The notes under the pieces were generated by a model that saw only the letters and a list, made by a program, of their open reading frames with translations, was not told the DNA's origin and did not search any database. From NCBI GenBank assembly GCA_017521285.1, contig JAFXDG010000032.1:1-39794 (forward strand): 39,794 bases of DNA, given 5' to 3'. A program made the translations under genes and the position numbers. Numbering within the stretch: the stretch's first letter is position 1; every line of letters begins with the position of its first letter. This DNA comes from Bacteroidaceae bacterium (GTDB taxonomy: Bacteria; Bacteroidota; Bacteroidia; Bacteroidales; Bacteroidaceae). Positions 8,103 to 15,700 of the stretch are shown piece by piece.

Positions 8103-9375
8103 TGTCTATCTGTGGAATCTGAAAGTAGGTTCATTGGTCACTTACAAGGAACGGTATTCGGAGAAGATATGTTTCTATTTCGACCGCGCTTTCCTTGCCA
8201 ACGGCTATGACATTGCTCCATTGCGGGCATCCGTAAACAGCGTTTCCGTCAAGAACGGTCTGCCTGTTTATGCTGACGAAGAAAAACTCTTCGGTGGCTT
8301 GCCCTCGTTCATTGCAGACTCTTTGCCCGACCATTGGGGAAACAGGGTGTTCAACGAGTGGGCCAAAGCGCATAATATCAGTACACGGAACCTCTCGGCC
8401 CTTGACCGCCTGGCATACATTGGCAGAAGAGGTATGGGCGCTTTGGAGTTTCTGCCTCCTGCTGCAGAAGAGATGGAGCAACCGTTCAAGGTGGAGATAG
8501 CCGAACTGTACAAACTGGCACAGTCGGCATTGAACGAGGCGAAGAGCTTCAAGGCAGGGGTGCATCCCGACTTGTTGATAGAGAGCCTGTTCAAGGTGGG
8601 TACTTCTGCCGGTGGACGAAGACCAAAAGCTATCATCAACCTAAACAAGGAAACAAACGAATGCTATTCCGGACAAGTGGATGCACCGATGCCCGGCTTT
8701 GTTCCGATGATTATCAAATTTGACGAACATTCGGATATACCCACCACACGCATTGAATACAGCTATTACCTGATGGCAAAGGATGCAGGACTGAAGATGA
8801 TGCCGTCCTCCCTGATGGAAGGGGAAAAGGCTGCACACTTCCTTACGGAACGGTTTGACAGACAGAAGGGCAAGAAGATTCACATACAGACATTGGCAGC
8901 CATGAATCCCTCATCGGACAGTTATGAAGACTTGTTTGACACGGCCTGCCGTATCGGCATTCTTCCATCGGAGCAGAAGCAGTTGTTCTTGCTGACGGTG
9001 ATGAACGTGCTTGGCGGCAATGTGGATGACCACAACAAGAACTTCAGTTTCCTGATGGGCAGTGACGGCGTGTGGCACACGGCTCCGGCTTACGACTACA
9101 CCTTCTCGGTTGACCCGTCTGCACCGGGATATATGAACCGCCACTGCATGACCATCAACAACAAGAATTCGGACATTGAACGTTCAGACCTCCTCGAACT
9201 GGCCAAGCGGTACAATATAAAGGGAGCTGGCGCAATCATAGAAAAGGTTATCAGCATTGTTAACAATTATAAGCAATATGCAGAAGCGGCTGGTGTAAGT
9301 CCGTACTGGACTCACAAGATAAAAGAGGAAATTGGGTATCGGACAGACAACATGAGATTATTGCCCCAACCCTAG
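8086..9375 (+). CDS. hipA: HipA-like serine/threonine kinase toxin
   Basis: A 429-residue full-length HipA-family kinase with both subdomains. The N-terminal part carries FFD-type strands and FGGLPSFIADSLPDHWGN; the kinase follows. Its P-loop is of the GTSAGGRRPK type (Ser174), different from the SxS loop of the neighbouring HipT. The catalytic motif is VDDHNKNFS with Asp314, and the metal-binding residue is Asp337 in APAYDY. The last 10-20 residues end at a junction with a broken gene whose reading frame opens at 9356, so the natural C-terminus may have been altered. No downstream terminator belongs to it except the repeat copy at 9666. Confidence 0.9.
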   Translation: MIQNLDVYLWNLKVGSLVTYKERYSEKICFYFDRAFLANGYDIAPLRASVNSVSVKNGLPVYADEEKLFGGLPSFIADSLPDHWGNRVFNEWAKAHNISTRNLSALDRLAYIGRRGMGALEFLPPAAEEMEQPFKVEIAELYKLAQSALNEAKSFKAGVHPDLLIESLFKVGTSAGGRRPKAIINLNKETNECYSGQVDAPMPGFVPMIIKFDEHSDIPTTRIEYSYYLMAKDAGLKMMPSSLMEGEKAAHFLTERFDRQKGKKIHIQTLAAMNPSSDSYEDLFDTACRIGILPSEQKQLFLLTVMNVLGGNVDDHNKNFSFLMGSDGVWHTAPAYDYTFSVDPSAPGYMNRHCMTINNKNSDIERSDLLELAKRYNIKGAGAIIEKVISIVNNYKQYAEAAGVSPYWTHKIKEEIGYRTDNMRLLPQP

Positions 9376-9640
9376 CTATCACCTTCAGTTTGAATTGGAT
9401 GAGAACAACGAGCCTCTGGGCTTGCCTAAATTCCAGAACATCGGTGAAGAGTCAAGCAAGGGCGGTTGGTGGACATTCTACTACAGCGCTTCAGCTGATT
9501 ACTGCTCATTCACTCGTGAAGGAACTGTATTCACCATCAATGGTGCATGGGCCTATGGTGACGCTGATATGGGCTATGGCCTTTACGGCTACGCCACTGA
9601 AGTATTCGATTGGAACGACGGTTGCCCCAGTGCCAACTGA
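9356..9640 (+). pseudogene. C-terminal stub of an exported or lipoprotein gene, 5' part lost
   Basis: An open frame of about 94 codons without a proper start, running from inside the end of hipA to a TGA at 9638. The peptide includes NPSYHLQFELDENNEPLGLP, GGWWTFYYSASADYCSF and a terminal DWNDGCPSAN, rich in aromatics, glycine and aspartate like outer-surface proteins encoded beside susD. A terminator repeat follows directly. I infer that it is the 3' end of a gene once at the end of the susCD locus, separated from it when the Hip modules arrived. The family was not identified. Confidence 0.65.
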
Positions 9641-9665
9641 TTTCAATAGAATAAGTATATAAAAA

Positions 9666-9710
9666 ATCCCTGCAACCTCAGAGTCCCCTCTGCCGTTGCA
9701 GGGATTTTTG
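9666..9710 (+). terminator. Duplicated terminator hairpin, full copy 2
   Basis: Same stem ATCCCTGCAAC / GTTGCAGGGAT and T-run as at 5821-5865, placed 25 bp after the stop codon of the broken exported-protein stub. This looks like the original location, where it terminated that gene. Confidence 0.88.
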
Positions 9711-9735
9711 TATATTGGAGCGGAATTTTCCTAAA

Positions 9736-9759
9736 CAATCATTGCAAATCCAATGATTG
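9736..9759. repeat. Small perfect inverted repeat between convergent modules
   Basis: CAATCATTG-CAAATC-CAATGATTG, 9-bp arms with a 6-nt loop and no T-run on either side. It lies in the 120-bp gap between the terminator repeat and the 3' end of hepT. A further half (GCAATGATTAT) lies near 9792. It may end the convergent hepT transcript or bind protein; the function is unknown. Confidence 0.6.
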
Positions 9760-9832
9760 TGCTTATATCTGCAGCGTAATAATTGGGAAAGCAATGATTA
9801 TAGATGTGTATGCACTTACAGACACAAAAAAA

Positions 9833-10207
9833 CTACCCAAGAATATCTGCAATCATTCTCTTAACAGTACATAACAAACCTGGGAATTCATTTTTTACCA
9901 CATTGAACACCACTTCTGCATCCAATTCAAAATAATGATGTGCAATGATATCACGTATTCCCATTGCACCCCTCCAATCAACCTCCGGATATTGAGGCAG
10001 TAATTTTTTCTCTGTAATCTTATCTATACCTTTTATGCTTTCACCAATAGCAATTAACAACATACAAGTACTTTCCAACCGTTCCATTCCCGCCGGTGAC
10101 TCATAGTAGTCATGATATGAATTGATCTTTACAGATTTTTCAATTACCCGCTCCACGGTCTGCTCAATCTTTCGCAGGGCAGAAACCACGTATTCTTCTC
10201 TATACAT
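9833..10207 (-). CDS. hepT: HepT-like HEPN-domain toxin
   Basis: A 124-residue all-helical HEPN (DUF86/HepT) protein. The signature RxxxxHxY is present as RDIIAHHY (Arg85, His90, Tyr92); this is the RNase active site of the family and its tyrosine is a target of AMPylation by the partner. Its ATG overlaps the stop of mntA by 8 bp, so the two are translationally coupled. Together they match type VII toxin-antitoxin systems, in which MntA transfers AMP to HepT to silence it (known for the Shewanella pair, inferred here). Residues and length are complete, so it should be functional. Confidence 0.9.
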   Translation of the reverse strand: MYREEYVVSALRKIEQTVERVIEKSVKINSYHDYYESPAGMERLESTCMLLIAIGESIKGIDKITEKKLLPQYPEVDWRGAMGIRDIIAHHYFELDAEVVFNVVKNEFPGLLCTVKRMIADILG

Positions 10208-10493
10208 AAATTCCCTCCTTCATTATATCCCGTTTTAACAGTTCGTCCATCTCTGGCCTTATACGAATAATATCCACTGGCCTTCCGAACAGGTTCTGTA
10301 ACTCCTCTTTTATATGTACCAAATTAAAAAGCGAAGGTGAAACCAAATCAACGCAAATATCAATATCACTATCCTCAGTTTGCTCACCACGCGCAACTGA
10401 ACCAAAGATGCCAATACGTGAAATTCCGTACTGCACAGCCTTTAAAGCTTTATAGCTTTTCAAAATCTGCAAATATTCACTCGTTGCTTTCAT
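10200..10493 (-). CDS. mntA: MntA-like nucleotidyltransferase antitoxin
   Basis: A 97-residue minimal nucleotidyltransferase. It carries the GSx10DxD signature, with Gly31-Ser32 and Asp43/Asp45 in GSVARGEQTEDSDID, the metal and nucleotide site. It is the first gene of the pair and should AMPylate HepT. A clear Shine-Dalgarno AAGGAGG lies 6-7 nt before the ATG, unusual in this window, where most leaders lack one. A remnant of the same gene's 3' end lies at 7588-7630. Three 31-bp direct repeats occupy its promoter region. Confidence 0.9.
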   Translation of the reverse strand: MKATSEYLQILKSYKALKAVQYGISRIGIFGSVARGEQTEDSDIDICVDLVSPSLFNLVHIKEELQNLFGRPVDIIRIRPEMDELLKRDIMKEGIYV

Positions 10494-10534
10494 TTTGACC
10501 TCCTTATTCCTTTTTTCTATTTAAACATCAATCG

Positions 10535-10627
10535 AATGCAAAAATAAGAGTTTTTGTTGAATAAGAGGTTGTTTTATGGAGTTTTTGTCGATTGAGAAGC
10601 AATTTTTATGGTAATTTGTCGATTAAG
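10535..10627 (-). repeat. Three 31-bp direct repeats over the mntA/hepT promoter
   Basis: On the minus strand three units start with CTTAATCGACAAA, CTCAATCGACAAA and CTTATTCAACAAA, at plus-strand spans 10597-10627, 10566-10596 and 10535-10565. The unit nearest the gene contains a -7 box, TATTTTTG (plus 10540-10547). Iterated sites over a toxin-antitoxin promoter suggest an operator (inference). Confidence 0.7.
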
Positions 10628-10655
10628 GAACAACATAAGCTTTCCACATTCGATA

Positions 10656-10877
10656 AAAAGCACTTTTGTATTTCTCTCGCCTTACACTACTTTGCTTCGC
10701 GAAAATAGGCGGCGGCTCGGACGTGTTGTTGAGCGATAGCGAAAAATAAAAAATAAACGAGTTTATTTTGTTCTTCTCTCGCCTTGCACTACTTTGCTTC
10801 GCGAAGATAAGCGGCGGCTCGGAAATAAAAAAGAATTCGATTCTTTTTGTATTTCTCTCGCCTTGCACTATCTTTGC
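10656..10877 (+). promoter_or_regulatory. Tandem promoter repeats upstream of hflX
   Basis: A 58-bp unit occurs at 10664-10721 and 10766-10823, and its first 33 bp again at 10845-10877. Each starts TTTTG, contains CTCTCGCCTTGCAC and reaches a CTTTGC box. Only the last copy has perfect boxes: TTTG 10846-10849, 19 bp, TATCTTTG 10869-10876. The upstream copies have CTACTTTG, one base short. Each unit is preceded by a different AT-rich inverted repeat whose T-run overlaps the -33 box, for example 10749-10768 and 10829-10849. The remaining DNA at 10628-10655 shows nothing else. Confidence 0.8.
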
Positions 10878-10893
10878 ACCAAATTGAAAAAGG

Positions 10894-12150
10894 ATGAAGG
10901 AATTTGTAATATCTGAAGCCCAAACCGAAACGGCCGTACTGGTGGCCATCATCACTCCGCAACAGAATGAGCGGAAGACCAATGAGTATTTGGACGAACT
11001 GGAATTTCTGGCCGAGACGGCTGGTGCCAAGACGGTAAAACGTTTTACGCAACGACTGGATGGCGCCAGTTCGGTGACCTATATCGGTAAGGGTAAACTA
11101 CAAGAAATAAAGGAATATATCCAACGCGAAGCTGAGGAAGAACGCGAGGTGGGTATGGTCATTTTCGATGATGAATTGTCGGCCAAGCAGATGCGCAACA
11201 TCGAAAAAGAGTTGCAGATAAAGATTCTTGACCGTACATCGCTCATCCTCGACATCTTTGCCATGCGTGCCCAAACGGCTCATGCCAAGACTCAGGTAGA
11301 GCTGGCTCAGAACCGTTATATGCTTCCCCGTTTGCAACGTCTGTGGACACACCTTGAGCGACAAGGTGGTGGTTCTGGTAGTGGCAAGGGTGGCTCGGTA
11401 GGTTTGCGTGGCCCTGGTGAAACCCAGTTGGAGATGGACCGCCGTATCATCTTGAACCGTATGTCGTTGCTGAAGCAACAATTGGCTGAAATTGACAAGC
11501 AGAAGACAACGCAACGCAAGAACCGTGGACGCCTTATCCGCGTGGCATTGGTAGGATACACCAACGTGGGCAAATCGACCTTGATGAACCTGCTGGCCAA
11601 GAGCGAGGTGTTTGCTGAAAACAAGTTGTTTGCCACACTGGACACCACGGTGCGCAAGGTGATTATCGAAAACTTGCCCTTCCTGTTGAGTGATACGGTA
11701 GGATTCATCCGCAAATTGCCTACGGAACTGGTTGAGTCGTTCAAAAGTACATTGGACGAAGTGCGTGAAGCCGACCTCCTGTTGCACGTGGTGGATATTT
11801 CACATCCTGACTTTGAAGAGCAGATACAGGTGGTGGAGCGCACGTTGGGCGACCTTGGATGCAGTGACAAGCCAAGTATGATTATCTTCAATAAGATTGA
11901 TGCTTATACATACGTTGAGAAGGACGAGGACGACCTGACACCGCGCACCAAGGAGAACATTACTTTACCCGAACTGATGAACACCTGGATGGCCAAAATG
12001 AATGGCGATTGCATCTTCATTTCGGCGCGGGAGAAGACCAATCTGGAAGAACTGAAAACCATTATATATAATAAGGTAAGGGAACTGCACGTACAGAAGT
12101 ACCCCTACAACGATTTCCTTTACCAGACTTACGATACGGAAGAACAATGA
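10894..12150 (+). CDS. hflX: Ribosome-associated GTPase HflX
   Basis: A 418-residue GTPase that binds the 50S subunit and helps split or rescue stalled ribosomes under stress. The N-terminal HflX nucleotide-binding-like domain (about 1-110) is followed by a helical linker with GGSVGLRGPGETQLEMDRR. The G domain has G1 GYTNVGKST (Lys227), G3 DTVGF, G4 NKID and G5 SAR. The C-terminal segment is of normal length. The start lies 17 bp after the -7 box of the strong promoter. It overlaps the DUF4954 gene by 4 bp (ATGA), a translationally coupled pair. Confidence 0.96.
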   Translation: MKEFVISEAQTETAVLVAIITPQQNERKTNEYLDELEFLAETAGAKTVKRFTQRLDGASSVTYIGKGKLQEIKEYIQREAEEEREVGMVIFDDELSAKQMRNIEKELQIKILDRTSLILDIFAMRAQTAHAKTQVELAQNRYMLPRLQRLWTHLERQGGGSGSGKGGSVGLRGPGETQLEMDRRIILNRMSLLKQQLAEIDKQKTTQRKNRGRLIRVALVGYTNVGKSTLMNLLAKSEVFAENKLFATLDTTVRKVIIENLPFLLSDTVGFIRKLPTELVESFKSTLDEVREADLLLHVVDISHPDFEEQIQVVERTLGDLGCSDKPSMIIFNKIDAYTYVEKDEDDLTPRTKENITLPELMNTWMAKMNGDCIFISAREKTNLEELKTIIYNKVRELHVQKYPYNDFLYQTYDTEEQ

Positions 12151-13808
12151 AAAGACAACTGACCGACGAAGAGATCAGGCAACTTGAGCAACAAGGATGC
12201 TCGGCCGAGAAGTGGGAGAACATACTTGTCCACCCGAAGTTTGACACCAATAACTTGCGCCATACCCATTTCGAGGGTGACGTAGAGATAGGCGAGGGGG
12301 TGAGCATAAGTCATGTAGGTGTGATAAAGAACGTCGCCATTGGCGATGATGTGACCATCTGCCGTGTGAACGAACTCACGTGTGACAAGTGGATAGATGC
12401 GGAGCTTTGCCAAGAAGGAATCACCGTGGGCAACGAAGCCGGTGAGCCTAATGTGCGCTTTACACACTCCCCCAACGAACAATTGGATTGGCTGAATGCG
12501 CACCGTGTGCAATATCCTCATATTGAGGAAGTGGTAACTCCTGACAGGTCTCCCATCTGCTCTATCGGAAGTGGGTGTCGCATCAAGAATTCTGGCACGT
12601 TGCACAACCTCTCTTTGAAGTCAGACGTCCGCATAGAAGGAGCCGCCCATTTGGAAGAAGGTTTCTTGTTGGAAGGAGCTTATGTAGGTACACAAGTGAT
12701 TGCCCATAAGTTCGTCATCGGCCCTCGCACCAAGGTGACCGACGGAGCCAAACTTTACCACGTCATCACCACCAACGATTGCAAGATAGGCAAGGGGTTC
12801 ATGGCCGAAAATTGCTACTTCGGACATCATTGTGAAATGTTTTGTGGCGAGGCTTGTGCCGTATTTGCCGGGCCTCACACGGTGAGCCACCATAAATCGA
12901 CGTTGCTCATCGGCGGGGAGTTCTCGTTTTACAATGCAGGTTCGAATACCAATCAGAGCAATCACGCCTACAAGTTAGGCCCTGTTCACCACGGCACATT
13001 GGCGCGAGGCTCGAAGACGGCTTCGGGTAGCCACATCTTGTGGCCGATGCAAACGGCTCCTTTCACCATGGTGATGGGTAAGGTGAAGACACATCCCGAC
13101 TTGTCGGCTTTGCCATTCTCTTATGTCATTGCAGATGGAGACAAGGTGTATGTGGCACCAGGCATGAATTTGGGTACGGCGGGCACTTTCCGCGATGTGT
13201 TGAAGTGGCGCCAACGCGGCAAATCTCCCTACACTGGAGAGTACGATTTCCTCTCTCCCTTCGTGATGCAAAGCGTATTCAAGGGGCTCGACACCTTGGA
13301 AGCCTTGCAACGGCAATATGGCACAGAAGTGGAGGAGTATCCCTACAACGGAACCTTTATCCGCTGGAGTGCCTTGTCGAAAGGACTTGACCGTTATAGG
13401 CTGGCCATCCGCCTCTATGCTAACAAAATCGTCCCTACAGAGGAGATTGTTGGCGAAGCTCTCAATTGGCACTGGACAGACGTGGCTGGCTTGCCTATGG
13501 TGGAAGAACTGTTAACCCAGGGCTATGGGTACCTTAACCCAGGGCTAAGGGAGGCTCAGCCTTGGGATAAGGTTAATGCCCTTTACACTGCCCAATCGCA
13601 ACAATGGGGAGCCGCCATGTTGGCTCATCGGTATGGCGAAGCCTTCACGGATGGGTCGCTCCGCCAAAAAGGGGGAGAAGCTCTTGATGAATGGAAAGCT
13701 TTGCTGGTGGGCGATGCACGCAAAGAACTTGCCTTGGGCGACATGGATGAGGCATTGGTGGACGATTTTATAAGAAAAGTAGAGGAAAACAGCAAAGATT
13801 CTCTGTAA
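12147..13808 (+). CDS. DUF4954 family protein (left-handed beta-helix type)
   Basis: A 553-residue protein of the DUF4954 family, found in Bacteroidetes. The middle part has hexapeptide-like turns typical of left-handed parallel beta-helix acyl- and nucleotidyltransferases, such as DVTICRVNELTC, RIEGAAHLEEGFLLEGAYVG and AHKFVIGPRTKVTDGAKL. A role in sugar or acyl transfer is possible, but no substrate can be named. The coding region contains a near-palindromic duplication, TTAACCCAGGGCTA at 13512 and again at 13534, encoding a surface loop; it looks like an in-frame repeat insertion. It is coupled to hflX. Confidence 0.85.
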   Translation: MKRQLTDEEIRQLEQQGCSAEKWENILVHPKFDTNNLRHTHFEGDVEIGEGVSISHVGVIKNVAIGDDVTICRVNELTCDKWIDAELCQEGITVGNEAGEPNVRFTHSPNEQLDWLNAHRVQYPHIEEVVTPDRSPICSIGSGCRIKNSGTLHNLSLKSDVRIEGAAHLEEGFLLEGAYVGTQVIAHKFVIGPRTKVTDGAKLYHVITTNDCKIGKGFMAENCYFGHHCEMFCGEACAVFAGPHTVSHHKSTLLIGGEFSFYNAGSNTNQSNHAYKLGPVHHGTLARGSKTASGSHILWPMQTAPFTMVMGKVKTHPDLSALPFSYVIADGDKVYVAPGMNLGTAGTFRDVLKWRQRGKSPYTGEYDFLSPFVMQSVFKGLDTLEALQRQYGTEVEEYPYNGTFIRWSALSKGLDRYRLAIRLYANKIVPTEEIVGEALNWHWTDVAGLPMVEELLTQGYGYLNPGLREAQPWDKVNALYTAQSQQWGAAMLAHRYGEAFTDGSLRQKGGEALDEWKALLVGDARKELALGDMDEALVDDFIRKVEENSKDSL

Positions 13809-13835
13809 AAGGTATCGTCGTATTGAGTTTTTGCG

Positions 13836-13843
13836 TAACTTTG
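13836..13843 (+). promoter_or_regulatory. -7 box upstream of the histidine kinase gene
   Basis: TAACTTTG fits TAnnTTTG. It lies 8 bp before the ATG at 13851, so the transcript would have almost no leader. No good -33 box is present. Confidence 0.5.
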
Positions 13844-13850
13844 CGGAGCT

Positions 13851-15695
13851 ATGAAAAAAGAACTCGTACATTTGCTTACTTGCATACCGCTATATTTCTT
13901 GTGTGCGATATGTTTTTCGTGCCACGAAAAGAACCATGGCATCGACCCTATGACCGCCCGGTTGATAGAGCTGGACGATAGCCTTTATTTTCTTCCACAG
14001 GGAAAAAGTTTTTCCGCAATCTTCGAAGAATTTGATAGCCTCGAACGCATCTGTTCGCTTGAGAACAATTGTTCGGGAGAGGCCATGCTCCATCACATTC
14101 GTGCCGACCTCCACATCATGGCCGGTCACAATGCGTTGGCCTTTAACGAAACCCGCAAATTGTTGGAAAAGGCTGATTGTGAATTCGACGAAGGTGTCTA
14201 TTTCCTTACCCTTTCGAACATCGACATCGAGCTGAACCTGTTGGGGAAAGCCCGCGAGCGTCTGCTGGATGCCCTTGAGCGATTGTCTGATAACCGCATC
14301 CTGCAAACCCGCATACATTTGCACTTGCTGGAGTTGAACGTTATCCAAAAGAGTTTCAACAATGCCATGTTGCGCATTGACAAGATTGAACGATTGAATG
14401 CCGTGGAGGGTGTCCACACGTTGCCCCATAACATCCAGATACGCTATGCGGCTTGGAAATCATTGGCTTATCTCTACTTTGGCGATACGGAATATTGTCA
14501 CCGTCTGATGGCTGAGTTTGAAGCCAACGACGAGTTGAAGGCATCGAGCGGATACGATGCCATACGCCATCTGCTCCGCCGTAACTATCACTCTGCCATG
14601 GAAGAGTATGATGAAGCCTTGAAACATGCAAAGGCATATATCGAAGAGTGTCAGAAGCACAAGAACCACCATTGGGAGCTGAATGCCTATATGCGCACAG
14701 GAAACATCTTGGAAGAGAGTGGACAACCGGAGGAAGCCCTGCGCTATTATAGTCGGGCTGTAGAACTGAAAGATTCGTTGACAAACCTCAATATGAGTCG
14801 TGAAGAGGTAATCTTGAAGGAGGAGCAACGCCTTGATGAACTTGAATACCAGTTGTGGCAGAAGCGTCACAACCTGTTGCGCTACGGCTTCTTTGCCGGA
14901 ATCGCGGCGTTGGCACTGATTGTTTTCAGTATCATCTATTTGCGTCGTCAGAGCCATAAGTTGCAAGATTCAATTGTCCAATTGAAGGCGGCACAGAAAC
15001 GGGCCGACGAAAGTATTCAGGCCAAAAGCCTCTTCCTGTCGAACATGAGCCATGAGATACGCACACCGCTGAATGCCATCTCCGGCTTCTCGGAAATCCT
15101 TATATCGCAACCGGACATGGACAAGGAGATGCGGGGCGAATGTAACAACATCATCCGCGAAAACTCCATGTTGTTGCTGAAATTGTTGAACGATGTGCTT
15201 GACCTTTCGAACCTCGACATCGAAAAGATGAACTTCAGTTTCGACAACTGCGACGTTGTGGGCATCGGACGCTCGCTCGTCAATATGTTGCAAAACATCA
15301 AGCATTCGTCCAATGCCCGCCTCCTGTTTGAAAGTGAAATTCCTGAGCTGGTGCTATATACCGATGAAAACCGTTTGCGACAAATGCTGATAAACCTGCT
15401 TATCAATGCCACCAAGTTTACCAAGGAAGGAACCATTACGTTGTCCGTCAAGGTGGACAAACAGAGGGAGTATGCCCTGTTTGCCGTGACAGATACAGGT
15501 TGTGGCATTCCTTTGGAAAAGCAGAAGGCGGTATTCTCGCGCTTTGAGAAATTGCACGAGAACATCAATGGCACAGGGCTTGGACTCTCTATCTGCCAAT
15601 CCATCATCCATCGCTTGGGCGGAGACATCTGGATAGACTCTTCCTATACCCAAGGAGCACGCTTCGTATTCTCACACCCCATACCAAAATCATAA
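13851..15695 (+). CDS. TPR-containing membrane sensor histidine kinase
   Basis: A 614-residue sensor kinase. It has a signal segment, with cysteines at CFSC that might be lipidated, then a periplasmic TPR-like helical domain (about 40-330, e.g. EALRYYSRAVELKDS). A transmembrane helix spans about 345-365, followed by a short coiled coil. HisKA has the intact H-box MSHEIRTPLN (His401), and the HATPase domain has Asn519 (LLINATKF), the DTGCGIP box and NGTGLGLS. It should autophosphorylate, but there is no receiver domain and no response regulator nearby. The next gene, 6 bp downstream, encodes a shorter kinase-like protein. Confidence 0.93.
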   Translation: MKKELVHLLTCIPLYFLCAICFSCHEKNHGIDPMTARLIELDDSLYFLPQGKSFSAIFEEFDSLERICSLENNCSGEAMLHHIRADLHIMAGHNALAFNETRKLLEKADCEFDEGVYFLTLSNIDIELNLLGKARERLLDALERLSDNRILQTRIHLHLLELNVIQKSFNNAMLRIDKIERLNAVEGVHTLPHNIQIRYAAWKSLAYLYFGDTEYCHRLMAEFEANDELKASSGYDAIRHLLRRNYHSAMEEYDEALKHAKAYIEECQKHKNHHWELNAYMRTGNILEESGQPEEALRYYSRAVELKDSLTNLNMSREEVILKEEQRLDELEYQLWQKRHNLLRYGFFAGIAALALIVFSIIYLRRQSHKLQDSIVQLKAAQKRADESIQAKSLFLSNMSHEIRTPLNAISGFSEILISQPDMDKEMRGECNNIIRENSMLLLKLLNDVLDLSNLDIEKMNFSFDNCDVVGIGRSLVNMLQNIKHSSNARLLFESEIPELVLYTDENRLRQMLINLLINATKFTKEGTITLSVKVDKQREYALFAVTDTGCGIPLEKQKAVFSRFEKLHENINGTGLGLSICQSIIHRLGGDIWIDSSYTQGARFVFSHPIPKS

Positions 15696-15700
15696 GAATC

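Noticed and set aside
9390-9662. Alternative plus-strand frame of 90 codons over the broken gene stub.
   Set aside because: The other frame (9356-9640) has the protein-like composition and stops just before the terminator; this one is its shadow.
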